From Liolophura sinensis (taxonomy: Eukaryota; Mollusca; Polyplacophora; Chitonida; Chitonidae), in assembly GCF_032854445.1 (NCBI RefSeq), contig NC_088295.1:13255385-13319384 (forward strand): a stretch of 64,000 bases of DNA, read 5' to 3'. Below are positions 36,601-47,174 of this stretch, in pieces (the first letter of the stretch is position 1; each line of letters opens with the position of its first letter). The notes beneath the pieces are model-generated. The model saw nothing but the letters and a program-made list of their open reading frames with translations. It made no database searches and was not told the origin of the DNA. The translations under genes were made by a program, and so were the position numbers.

Positions 36601-39266
36601 AACCATTCTGCAGCCAATTTTGACACACGATCATACTCTGTCATTCATTTGTTCAGTCCAAACATATTTTCCCATGAGACACAATTTGGCCTGATATGGA
36701 TATTAGGCCACTTCTCTTGAAAATAACAGTGATTACTATCCCATAATGCAACAACCTGCCGTACTGGGAGATGTAACATGTGGGAAAAAAGGTCAGATTC
36801 CACATGTGGCATTGATGACATACTGGCCTCATCTGGACCTAGATCATGTACATAGCTGTTGGTCAAGGTGCATAATGGGATGCTAATCTACGTGACTTGC
36901 AAGAGAAGAGGTTTAATACCCACGTCAGACCGATGTGTCTCTGTTACGTGTAACCAGAGTGGGGTTTAATGGTCCTTTCAGTTTCACAGAGGGAAACAAT
37001 GCTGACTTGCTTGTGACTATGATCTTTATTTCTTTCCTCTGATTTTGCATTTGGACTGAGCTCATTTGTATGTGTAAGCAAACCTGGAAGAATAACAGAT
37101 ACAAGCATAGAACAAACCAACTGTGTTTGGCGACGCAGCAGCCATGTCAAGGATAATCATGTCAAATAACCTGACAGCATACCAAATTAGTCACATGTTA
37201 TATCCACTAATAAATTATTGTACATCACACTGCAGTTATGGTATATACCAGAAATACTCATTACTTCCGTTTCTAGCTAAGTATACCAGTTGTAGACTTA
37301 CATTTAACCATATGGCAGCAGCCATGTCATAGATACTGTCCCAACCAAAATGGGCCTTGTACACACGGATGTTGTTAAAACCTTCTCTTTTCATATAACA
37401 ATAGTGTTCAAATGATACTACCACTGGAATAGTCACAATAGTGTACACACAAAAAAATACTATTACACATCTAACACAAATACAAAACAGTTGTGAGAAC
37501 TTGTACATTTTCAATATGAAACATACCGGCCTGGATAGCACAGTCGGTAGAGCGTCTGCTTCAGGACAGTAAAACCAGGATCAACCCTGGGTCGAGTCAC
37601 ACCTAGACTTTAAAAGAGAAAGTTGTAACTTCCTCACTTGGTGTTCAGCATGAAGAGGATAGTGCAACGACTGGTTGACCTGTATCAGTATAATGGCTCA
37701 GACGGGGCGGCTTACTTACCTTTGGTAAGTAGTCTCAGTGAAGCAGCACTAGATAAAAGAGCGGTGGAAATCCGTCCTGCGACAAGGAGGAACATTACAT
37801 ACACCATATGGATTCCTTGGTCATCATATGACTGAAAAATTGTTGAGTATGACATTAAACCTCAAGCACTCACTCACTCACTCAATATGAAATAGCTTCT
37901 CACCCCGAAGTAAACACTGTCTATAAAGGATTATGCAATTTGTGCTATCTAACCCTGTGGCGCCTTACCCTGTCACGTAGGGGACAAATATGCATAGGAT
38001 GGATGACAGAATTAGTGTGTTAGCTAGCATCTGGGGAGGATATGTGCTTCAAAATTGGCAGCAGAATGCTTCTGTTGAGGTGGAGTTAGACAAGACGCCA
38101 TCTCCAACCTTTACTTTTTATATGGTCCAGGGTACAAGATGTAGCATGATAGCCCCAGGTGGATATTCAAACTGCTCTCTTTATACTTGGTTGGCAGCAT
38201 ATCATAGCCATTTCCGACCACGTTCGATTAGGCCTTTCTAAATGATGTCTGCATTCCAAGACAGGTGGTAAACTTGAACAACATGAACAACTTGGTCTGA
38301 TCCAAAACTGTGAAGCCAAAAGGCTGTGATCCACAGTTTTGGACTTCAGACAGTGCTCAGAAAGGACTTAAGGAACATGAGTGAGTGAGTGAGTTCTTGG
38401 AGTTTAACATCGTACTCAACAATTTCTCAGTCATATGACGACCAAGGAATCCTTAGGGTGCATGTACGTGTAATGTGCCTCCTTGTTGCAGGGCGGATTT
38501 CCACCGCTCTTTTATTTAGTGCTGCTTCACTCAGACGACATACCGAAGGCAAGTAAGCCGCCCCGCCCGAGCCATTATACTGATACGGGTTAACCAGTCA
38601 TTGCACTATCCCCTTCATGCTGAATGCCAAGAGAGGAAGTTACAACTTCCTCTTTTAAAGTCTTAGGTGTGACTCGATCAAGGATTGATCCTGGATCTAC
38701 CGGTCCCGAAGCGGACTTAACGAACATGAACATTGTCATGAAATGGTGTATGGTTTACCACAGGTTGTTGCTGTGGCTATGAAATTCCGCCTGTCAAGTA
38801 TAAAGTAACGAGGTGAAATAGCCGCCTGGGATATTGGTAAGGATTACTAAGGACTAATCTGGTAGTTATACATGGGCCCGTAGTATATTCCATTTTTTTC
38901 TGATGGTTATATTGATACTTTGGTTGTTGAGCTCTGTGAAATGGGGAAAAAAAGATTTAATACCCATTTGCCCTATTTCAGACAAATGATGCAGATGCAC
39001 ACCTTTAATAAGTCAAGTAACACTTACTGAACTCGTACGACATCCCCATTCTGTAACACATCTATCGACTCCCAAGGTGGTAGCAGGAAATTAGCCAATG
39101 TCAGCTTAAAACAAAATGAATTCGTGTTTGGAAATTTATCTCGTATGACTTCTGCTAGGTCCGATATAGTTTTCGTCGTGTGCTTGTTCACGAAGAGCCA
39201 GCTTGGTTCATGACAATCTGATGAAAACCGAACCCGAATTCGCACATGTTTCTGTGAAGAAGCCAT
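30683..39266 (-). CDS. COIL: Coilin, Cajal-body scaffold protein
   Basis: Seven minus-strand exons join in phase: 39266-39028, 35573-34502, 34036-33911, 32144-32097, 31315-31237, 31033-30954 and 30730-30683, giving 563 residues (human coilin 576). Residues 1-80 form the ubiquitin-like self-association domain (RIRVRFS, SWLFVNK, LLPPWESIDVLQNGDVVRV). The large central exon is low-complexity, charged and serine-rich, with two basic clusters typical of nuclear localisation (KKTKKKRHK about 127-135; KKNKRRRRKRKK about 268-279). SVIIQNPAEEK crosses an exon junction and starts the C-terminal Tudor-like domain (about 438-563), with LIPVVKLYEEFPLLTGPP, LELTTDYCPEVSAYKEGTVI and the end LLLQPRLLG. Coilin organises Cajal bodies and binds snRNP assembly factors. 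No RG-rich box like the vertebrate one is seen. The start ATG has ATGGCTTC context, 330 bases from the divergent gene on the right. Confidence 0.93.
31445..31680 (-). repeat. SINE family A, near full length, in a coilin intron
   Basis: Minus-strand tail (AAT-rich) and 3' motif TTGAGTACGGCATAAAACGC, then the body, and a tRNA-like head (revcomp of TTAGAACTCATGTCGACGG gives a B-box-like segment; the head ends at the reverse of GCATGCTAAGACAAGGAGGT). It lies in the intron between exons 32144-32097 and 31315-31237, in the same transcriptional sense as coilin. Confidence 0.75.
32145..33910. other. Coilin intron
   Basis: A 1.8-kb intron within the Tudor-like domain coding region. The open frames at 33436-33744 (-) have no family features. 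A CTTT-rich microsatellite lies near 33845-33868. Confidence 0.5.
34466..34501 (-). repeat. 17-bp tandem duplication beside the coilin exon 2 splice donor
   Basis: AAAACTGTGCTGTCTAC is repeated twice immediately inside the intron, next to a donor that reads CAG|GTTTGT on the minus strand. The donor is weaker than the GTAAGT type used elsewhere in this gene. Confidence 0.7.
36270..36467 (+). repeat. SINE family A, partly degenerate
   Basis: ACCAATATGGTCGCTGTGAG, then GGGAAGGTCTGCCAGCATCC, TGCGGATGGTCGCAGG, CACCATAATGCTGGCTGCCA, a worn 3' motif and AATCAAATAAATAAAT. The B-box region is altered (TTCCAAATCCAACTCC). Confidence 0.75.
37528..37884 (+). repeat. SINE family B, full length with target duplication
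   Basis: The head GGATAGCACAGTCGGTAGAG is a good A-box-like segment. The body and the motif TTGAGTATGACATTAAACC lead to a (CACT)n tail. An 11-bp direct repeat, TCAATATGAAA, flanks it at 37511-37521 and 37882-37892, as expected of target-primed retroposition. Confidence 0.85.
38381..38713 (-). repeat. SINE family B, head-truncated, with 15-bp target duplication
   Basis: Minus-strand copy with a (GAGT)n tail at its left and the body reading to the CCGGTAGATCC segment; the tRNA-like head is cut off. Flanking direct repeats of 15 bases, one mismatch apart (ACTTAAGGAACATGA at 38366-38380 and ACTTAACGAACATGA at 38715-38729), mark the insertion. Confidence 0.85.
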
Positions 39267-39594
39267 CTTCTTGTGTATGGTTGTTATAAATATGGGAACA
39301 GTTTCAGGGTCTCTATTTTAATGCAGAAATATGTGGAAGAAAGATGCAAACAGAAAACTTTTACGCAGAAAAAATATCAAAAAACTAATGTAAGCCTATT
39401 TAAATATTTTTCCAAGACAGTTTTTTGAGATTTAGTTTTAGTAAAGCAATAAATGACACAAGAGTGAAAAAATTGTTTTCTGTACTTCGTTTTCGTCTTT
39501 ATGCTTTCTGTCTAGTTTTACCACAATTGTGCTACGCGCGGCTACACAATTTGGCGGGAAAGGTGATGTTTTGATTGAATACAACAATGCAAAG
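39267..39594. promoter_or_regulatory. Short divergent (bidirectional) promoter region between coilin and the HhH-domain gene
   Basis: The coilin start codon (minus) and the first probable ATG of the right-hand gene (plus) are 328 bases apart with no other gene between. This spacing is typical of shared housekeeping promoters. No TATA box in the usual place was recognised. Transcription start sites are not visible in sequence alone. Confidence 0.55.
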
Positions 39595-42500
39595 ATGTCT
39601 AGAACTACGTGTAATCTGTTTGATAACCTTGATGAGCCAGGATACTGGAGGAAAGTATACTCCTTTTATGATGAAGTTCTGCGTCTGAAAGCCGATAAAA
39701 TGAAGCCGGAGAAGAAAAAAGACCTAATAGAGCTTGACAAGTGGTAAGCAGAGCTCTCTAGTCTTATAAGGAAGTTGTATGTCTACCCTAACTCGTTTTC
39801 TTATGCTGGCCTAGCGTGGTTGGAGTCTCGACGTGTACACTGTTAATTTCGTACTCAACGAAGGTCCAGGCCGATTGTCTTTGTTATTGTGTTTGTTGTC
39901 TTTAGGTTGGTGTCTTTTATTTGCGCGAGACTTGTTCGATAACAAAGACAATCAGCCTGGACCTTCGTTGAGCACGAAATTAATATTGTAACCATTGAGA
40001 CTCCAACGACGCTAAGCCAGTACAGGAAAAGGAGTTGGAGTCTTGTATCTACCATAGCTCTACATAGCCTACCTCTACACCTTTATAAGGGGCTGAATTA
40101 ACATTTAATGGATAATTATTGATATCAACAAATGAATTAGTGATGTCAATTATTGAAATAGAGATGTTGATAACTTAATTAGCAGTACCAGTAACAATAA
40201 ATAGTGGCATTTATTGGAAGTTTTATCAGAACCAAGTAAAACAAATGAAATTTGTCAAATTTATGTTACACTAACAGGGTTTTGTACTAGTTCCTGTATT
40301 GCTCATACTACCGTGACCCGTCTTGAGCACCACACAGTTGGCTCCATTAATTGCTGACCTACATAGGTGAGACCGCCCTGATTCTGCTGCCTTTCAGTCT
40401 CGATGGCTGACCCTTGCTACGTCAGCCACAGTAAATACAGACATTTTCTCTCAGCCTCTTTTTCATAGCAGTGTAGAGGGAGCAGTGATTTCCATTGAAG
40501 CAATCAGGATTTAAATGATTTATCGATATCAATAAATTTGATATCGATAAATTTATTGATATCGATGAGTTATTTATCCATATCGATAATTTTCGATTAA
40601 ATGTTAATTTGGCCCCCTTACACCTTCACTAATACCATAGGATAGAGCTGTACAACATTGTATTTGATTCTCTTTGAGTAGTGCCAGAGTTCTGCCAACT
40701 TTCAACTCAGGCACTTTTCTTGTGTTTCCTGCGAAAGTACAAACCTGCACAAATATGCACATACTACAGTTTCAATGAGGTAACTTGCATACTCCTGGCT
40801 GGGTGGAGAAGAGAAGAGCCAGGGCTACATTTACACGTATCTGAGTTCACTTCACTATCATCATAAATGTCCACGCTAGGATAATTCATCAAGCTATAGG
40901 CCTGTTGTAAAGACAAAGTTGTAACCTGTGCTGAAAGCAGATTCACTTCTCATCATTCTTCAATGAATTGTCTTAGCACTGTAGATCAAATACATGTATG
41001 TTTATACCACTGCATGCTACACAGGTATAGGGTGGACCATGCTATATATAAAACACAACAAATCGATCTTTTAATTTGATGCAATTAAGAGCCTGTGAAA
41101 CCAAGGGAAAAAATGGCTGTTGAACTCCTATTGATAGGACTTCTTCAGTTGTTTCTATTCCTGGGAGGACTGCAAGGTGGCAGTGACTGAGTTACATGTC
41201 CCAGAAATAGGGGAAATAGTATAGTTGTTTGTGTGATCTGTATGAAATACTGACATGTACGGGGATGTCTGTCACCACAAAAAGTCTTAGAAGACTTTAT
41301 GAAAGAGTTTATCAAAAAATTAATTCACTGAAATTATGAGTGAAGATGTGCTCGGTTCATTCAGCTTTCTAGTATGCTTAGGTTGTGAACCACTATGTTA
41401 TTAGCCAACATATAGCATTTATGCATGAGCACCACCATTTGGATCCAGCTTAAGTCCTGCACATGTATATCCTTTTTTGTGTCAGGTTCCAAACTGAACT
41501 GCCAGAAGTCATAGGGTCTCGAAAGGAGAAGTTCATAAACAAGGCAGAGCTGTGTAAAGTGATGAAATGGAAATTGACAGTAAGTGTATATATGTATGTC
41601 TATTGGAAGAGCAGAAAATCACAACAAACTTTTGACACGCCATACTCTAGAATTTTCCACTTATGCCATGAAGATCAGATTTGTGCAGAGATTGAGGTAA
41701 ATGCTAAGACCTTTGGTAGTTATCAACAAATATTCCCATGTCTGAAATACAGACTTGGGGTTTTTGTGGGATACAGGTGGTCTTCAACAAACATAAGAAT
41801 TTCAAAATTTCTCCACGAGCACGATTTACCATTTATTATCACCAAGTGTTTTTCCATGGCTGGGAGTGCCATTGCCCCACCCCGTCGGCTCCTAACAAAA
41901 ATATTTTATCTGCAAGAATGTTGTGTTTTAAGAGGTGTCAGGGCTAATGAATAATGTTTTCTGATGACATTGTATTCTTGTGTCCAGAGGTTAATAGCCC
42001 ACTGAGATATCAGATATGTAAGGTGTGTAACTCCCAGTAAAGCAAACAAAATAAAGTTATTATATATTGATCTCTTACATACTGTTAATTGTTTCAGCGC
42101 GGCAAGTTCCGCCCACGGTTAACACAGATGGTAGCTGAAAACAGTGAAGATTTGGTCAAGGAGAGCAGCAGAGAGGCATTCAAAAAGCTTCCAGATGTGA
42201 TAGGAGCCATCAGCTGTCTGACTGTTCTAAAGGCTGTGGGGCCAGCAACTGCTTCAGGTGACAGTTCTAAGATCTTATCCGTATTCACTGATGATAATGA
42301 TTTGGAATGCCTTTGAGAAAGTTTTTTGTGGATTTCTGTGACTGTCAAGACATTTTTGCCTTTTTTTGCATTTTGAAATCATATATTTAGCATCATGGGA
42401 AAGCTAGGTTTTTAACAAGGATGTTTATAGTGGTTTGTGGGAACTTTTTATGTTACAAAAAGTTATGACTTTGATATATTTGCTTTTCAATGATCTCAGA

Positions 42501-43884
42501 CCAGAAAGTCATGCATGTCCCTTTAACAAGGGAGTATGGTGAGCCATAGGGCCTACATGCCACCTTGAGACTGATGTAAGCAAGTAGATCTAGCTGTAAT
42601 TTATATGTGCCAAGTAATAACCACATGAAATTAGTCAAGCACCCACACATTCAGATTGTGATGTTAAACACAATCTACTTATGGTTTCGATAATATAATA
42701 TTGTAACATATGTGAAAGTTGCATTATGCTATAGTTATTGGTCATATTTTGTTACTAGCTGTTTTGGCGGCAGGCTGCCCTGATGAAGTACCGTTCATGG
42801 CTGATGAAAGCATGCTGGCAATCCCTGGACTACAACCCCTCCAGTACACTCTTAGCTTCTACAGGACCTATGTGAAAGAGGTTAGCCAGATCAGAAAATC
42901 TTTAAACAAAAAAGGTAATTTTTTAATTTTGAAAATGAATACCTGCCTATGTCATCATGATGTTGTTGTAGAGTTTTAATAATCAAGGCTCAAATGGGGA
43001 CCTACTTTTTTGTCTCCTGAGGTATATTTATGCAAATTATTATTTTTGTCTAGACCTGTGTATTATTGCTTTTGAAATTTTCAGAAATTGAGTGTTTTAT
43101 CACCGTCAGCATACTCCGCCAAAGGGTTCATATTGTCACAGTGTCTGTCTGCGTGCACAATGTGATAACAGTGGCAGTCAGTATGGTTGAGATAAGATTT
43201 CATATTTGGTATACAGGTTGATATTGAGGTGAAATACATGTTCATATGTTTCCAATTTAAACTTTACTATTTGTATCAAATTTCCAATTTTTGTCACAAA
43301 TAAATAAAACAGTAAACAGATGTTTATTAGCATGTTCTGTTTTACCTGATTATCTTGCATGTTCTATTTCTAGAGTTTCACAGGTGCAAAGCTCTTAACT
43401 TGCTAGGATTGTGTTTGTCACACTCACTTTCTGTTCTCAGATTTATTGCTAAGGCTGTTGCTTAATGCTGTACTCAGGATGTTCGCATCTGTACAAGAGA
43501 ATTTAGTTCTGTGGATTGGACAAACCAAACTAGATACAGTAAAACATTGCTCCTCTGTGGGTTATAGCACAACAATAAAATAGATCTTGTGTTCTTTTGC
43601 ATATTGTCGCTTTTGTGCACTTTTCAGATGATACAAAAGATTGGACAGCCAACAAGATACAGTTAACCTTGTGGACCTATCATCTTGGTAAACAATTAAA
43701 ACCTGAACTTTTCACAGAGAAGGGCACAACAGTGAACTGTACCTCGTCAAGCAAGAGCAACACCATAAAACCTTCAGATACACTTACACAGGATAAAGTC
43801 GGAGAGGAAAAGTCTAGAAAAGTCCGAAAGTCTGAAGACGAAGGAAGGCAAAGACTGCCCTTGAAGAGAAAGCGCAAATCCTAA
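39595..43884 (+). CDS. Uncharacterised nuclear protein with DNA-glycosylase-like helix-hairpin-helix
   Basis: Five exons join in phase: 39595-39743, 41486-41579, 42098-42257, 42759-42914 and 43628-43884, giving 271 residues. An in-frame ATG at 39529 would add 22. I prefer 39595 for its Kozak-like context (AAAGATG) and because similarity-looking sequence begins there. Landmarks are YWRKVYSFYDEVLRLKA, MKWKLTRGKFRPRL (about 75-89), and LKAVGPATASAVLAAGCP (about 125-142) followed by VPFMADES. The last two resemble the helix-hairpin-helix and following acidic residue of HhH-GPD DNA glycosylases; Asp150 sits where the catalytic Asp does. The C-terminus is basic (LPLKRKRKS), suggesting nuclear import. 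I recall the RGKFRP plus HhH combination in unnamed proteins of animals and fungi, but no function. A glycosylase or structure-specific DNA-binding role is inference. Confidence 0.8.
39790..40036. mobile_element. Foldback element with about 100-bp inverted arms
   Basis: The left arm (39790-39887) and right arm (39940-40036) are reverse complements at roughly 85 percent identity by eye. Shared blocks are AACGAAGGTCCAGGC, TTAATTTCGT, TTGGAGTCTC and ATTGTCTTTGTTAT. The loop is about 50 bases. It lies in intron 1 of the HhH-domain gene and encodes nothing. It fits a foldback or MITE-type DNA element. Confidence 0.75.
40084..40618. mobile_element. hAT-like MITE with 8-bp target-site duplication
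   Basis: Terminal inverted repeats are seen: the left end reads AAGGGGCTGAATTAACATTT and the right end, reverse-complemented, AGGGGGCCAAATTAACATTT. The similarity extends about 45 bases to ATTGATAT or ATCGATAT. The element is flanked by TACACCTT at 40076-40083 and 40619-40626, an 8-bp duplication as made by hAT transposases. There is no coding capacity. Near its right end is a cluster of ATATCGAT palindromes (40519-40590). It sits 48 bases from the foldback element in the same intron. Confidence 0.75.
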
Positions 43885-44007
43885 TACTAGGCAATTGAAC
43901 TGATGATACATTTTCAGGGGGAGATATTTCACAATAGCCATGCATTTTGTGAAGGACAACATGTGCAAATCTAGGGATCATGGTCATGGATGTAATTATT
44001 TAATAAA
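43885..44007 (+). promoter_or_regulatory. Short 3' UTR with poly(A) signal, HhH-domain gene
   Basis: AATAAA at 44002-44007, 118 bases after the stop codon; it is the first canonical hexamer downstream. Confidence 0.6.
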
Positions 44008-44106
44008 GATGTTCTTGAAAACAGTTATTGTAAGTGTTCAGTCTCATCATCATTTCATGAATATTTGCAGCTAAATGGCTATTTGTGATGATGTAGAATT
44101 CAATCA

Positions 44107-44290
44107 ATGTTCTCTCCCTCTGACTGTGTGGTTGCTTGGTGACGCTAAGCAGTCGACGGGTCGCATGTGGCCATATTTGCAGTCTAACATTCATTCAAAC
44201 ACCTTGTCTGGCAGCAATATTGTGTTCATATCTGTACATCACATGTGGGAAAGTTCATCCATATAACTTGCCAGAGGTCGGTGGTTTACC
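44107..44290 (+). repeat. SINE family C, partial
   Basis: GACTGTGTGGTTGCTTGGTG begins the copy; GGCAGCAATATTGTGTTCAT and TGTACATCACATGTGGGAAA match the other C copies. The tail is not clear. Confidence 0.55.
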
Positions 44291-44762
44291 AAAGACACTT
44301 CATTTTTTTGTCCTGGAATTTATTGGAATTGTGGTGAAAATTCTTGAATTTCTATTAACCCTTTCTTCGTTATTTGATGCGCCCTTGTCTAGGAGGTTTC
44401 ACTGTAATACTCTCCTCTTTAGGAGTGGATTGGTTTCCTGACCTGTGTATTCACCGGCCTGGCATGGGAATATAAATAACTGCAAGCTATGTGCATGGAG
44501 TCTGAACGGGATTTGAACTCGCATCTTTATATTAAAAAGTCCAGCACCCTATGAATTGAGCTGTAAGAAATCTCTCTTGCTGCTCTATGAAAATCTTGAC
44601 CTGTAAACATGTAATTGTAACAGGACTATTTTTTTTTTCTCACATGGTCAGTCCATCTAATAAACAACATACCGGTACTCATATATTTACTTTTCCAAAA
44701 TGCTGGTACAGAAATATAATATTCTGCTTTCAGCAATACTAATATCTGTCCCAAAAATTAGA

Positions 44763-45119
44763 GTGAGTGCTTGGGGTTTAACGTCATACTCGACAATTTT
44801 TCAGTCATATGACGACCAAGGAATCCTTAGGGTGCATGTATGTGTAATGTGCCTCCTTGTTGCAGGATGGATTTCCACCATTCTTTTACTTAGTGCTGCT
44901 TCACTGAGACGACTTACCGAAGGCAAGTAAGCCGCCCCGCCCGAGCCATTATACTGATACGGGTCAACCAGTGGTTGCACTATCCCCTTCATGCTAAATG
45001 CCAAGCGAGGAAGTTACAACTTCCTCTTTTAAAGTCTTAGGCGTGACTCGATCAAGGATTGATCCTGGATCTACCGGTCACGAAGCGGACGCTCTACCAA
45101 CTGTGCTATCCGGGCCGGT
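44763..45119 (-). repeat. SINE family B, intact full-length copy with perfect target duplication
   Basis: The cleanest family B copy. Its minus-strand head GGCCCGGATAGCACAGTTGG is followed by TAGAGCG, and its body is near-identical to 37528 and 38381. The motif TCGAGTATGACGTTAAACCC and a short ACTC tail close it. The 12-bp direct repeat CCAAAAATTAGA flanks it perfectly at 44751-44762 and 45120-45131, so insertion was recent. Confidence 0.9.
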
Positions 45120-45739
45120 CCAAAAATTAGAAGAATTAGGGTCGGTTGGTAGGGATTTTTTTAAATTCTGGCGAATAACAAAGATAGGGATTTTAAAGAA
45201 ATTAACATTGGGAGGAAAATAAAAAAAGAAATTCCATTAAAAGCCTTATAAACATTTCGGAGAAGAAACAAATTTTTAATGATGGTCTGAATGCTGTAAA
45301 TTTTCTAGGGATGGAGGAATTCACCTGCCTTTGATAAGTTACTGCACGGTGAACTTGCCCTCATATCACAGACTATGCTAATGGTCACACGAATGGATAC
45401 TAATTAACTATTCCAGGTTGGGATTGAACCCACGCCTTACATGATCGAGCCATTGAATGGCAAACACCTTTAACCAATAAACCTGAATTAACATAAATAT
45501 TAAAGTATCTGGTGGTATCTAAAAAAGTAATGAGGTGAAATTTTGCTACATATCATTAATGGTTCTTTTTATCTTCGTGTATTCCAGGTCTATAACTTAC
45601 TCTTACAGCCAATATCATCTGTGTGACCATACAAGTCTCAGAGGATGACTGTGCAGCCACCAGTTCACATTTTTAGTGGATGACAAAGCAATGACCTACC
45701 ACAGGATAGATAGACATACATGTATGTCATGTTGATCAC

Positions 45740-46165
45740 GCTGGTGATGTTGATGTGTACGGTAGGGCTAAATCATCCAGTGGGTTCAATCCTTTCTTCC
45801 TTGATTCCCACTCTCACTGTTCATTGGATCTTGGTGACAATAAGCTGTTCAAAGCCAGTTGTCTTCCAGCAACACAAAATCAGGAGAACCTGGTTAGGCC
45901 ATACCAAAGACCTTAAAAATGCTATTTGTTGCTGTCTCGCTACATAGCACAGGAAAGTTAGCGCAAGGTAACTGGTTTGCCCGATGTCACTATAATGTTA
46001 CTGGGTGGGCTGTCATGTCTAGTGTCTTCATCATGATACTTCAGTGGCGGCAGCACATTGGTGGCATGGACTCGCAATGTACACCCAACTAATGACTCCT
46101 CGTCATGTGCGCATGACTGAAATATTGTTAAGTACGATGTTAAAGCTCAAGCATTCATTCATTCA
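45740..46165 (+). repeat. SINE family F (related tail to family B)
   Basis: B-box-like GGTTCAATCC near 45784, then AGACCTTAAAAATGCTA, GCCCGATGTCACTATAATG, ATGATACTTCAGTGGCGGCA, GTCATGTGCGCATGACTGAA, and the shared end TTAAGTACGATGTTAAAGCT with an (ATTC)n tail. The start is uncertain. Confidence 0.55.
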
Positions 46166-47174
46166 TTTTGCCATCAACATGGTGTCCATAGCCGCCCGTC
46201 TCATAATACACGAACTCGCCAAAGTTCAGTGGTTTAACACTTTCATTAACTTGTAGGACTAACCACCGTTGTATAATTGAAAATAAGTTTGACATTAAAC
46301 ACCAATGAAATGTACACATCGATTGGTCACAGAATTATGAGTGGAGGCTCCTATATTATCTGCTACTTAGACAAAAGTCCGATATTTCTCCTGTATTTAT
46401 ATTGAAAACCTTGTATGTTTTCTCCTATATATTTGCTGAGAGGCACTGTTTGCTGTAATAATTAAATAAAATTCTTTTCATCATACTTCAAATCCTAGAT
46501 TGGTAATTCCACAAAGCGAATAACTCTCGACAGCAAAATTATTGAGTAAGTTAGCAACTGCCTATGGTTTTAATGTCCATGCTACATTGTACACATAAAT
46601 GAGAACACTGTCAAGATCATATGCAAGGCTCCAGAAACTAGGTTTTCTAGTTTGGACGCCTCAAAAGAAGGTTGTGATTATTTTCCTTATTCTGTAAAAT
46701 CTTGTGATTAAAACAAATTCAAACTATAAATTTGATCTTAGACGGGCTTCTGTCACCTGAAATACTGGTCAACCAAACTATCTAACAGGATATAAGACTT
46801 TCTTTTTTTCACTGCTACCTGTTGTCATATTTGTATGTGACCCCAATTTATAATGTGGAGTAACTCTCTAAATGTCACGACCATGTAACAACCTAGCCAG
46901 CAAGAACTGGTTATGGCCAATACCTCATCAGTAAGACCCAAGCATTTGGGGTGTAATAAATTTATTTTTTTTAATCAACCAACATCCTTCCCAAATGATG
47001 GTGCAGTGAACAATGCCTTTTTCCTTCCAGTTTTCCAAGAGAGATATACAGGTATGTTTACCACCAGACATAAGCGGTACCTGCTCCAATGGTTACTGAA
47101 GTGATGTGTATTCTGTTGTCGCAAATGCCCCCAGGTAACCACTCTGGCTTTCTTGGCTGCCTTTTGACACAACT

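Larger units (their letters stand above)
35574..39027. other. Coilin intron 1 with SINEs
   Basis: The intron between the first two coding exons, starting GTAAGT at 39027. It contains SINEs at 36270-36467, 37528-37884 and 38381-38713. A tRNA-like B-box segment on the minus strand near 35830-35885 (TTTGAATCCAGC) may be a further SINE head. Confidence 0.6.
44008..47174. other. SINE-rich intergenic region
   Basis: Contains SINE pieces at 44107-44290, 44763-45119 and 45740-46165, worn tails near 46190-46310, and minus-strand tRNA-like heads near 44497-44560 (GGATTTGAACTCGC) and 45418-45480 (GGGATTGAACCCACG). No gene is supported. Confidence 0.55.

Noticed and set aside
45408-45480. A minus-strand tRNA gene around GGGTTCAATCCC
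   Set aside because: Only the B-box half is convincing; it resembles the many SINE heads nearby.
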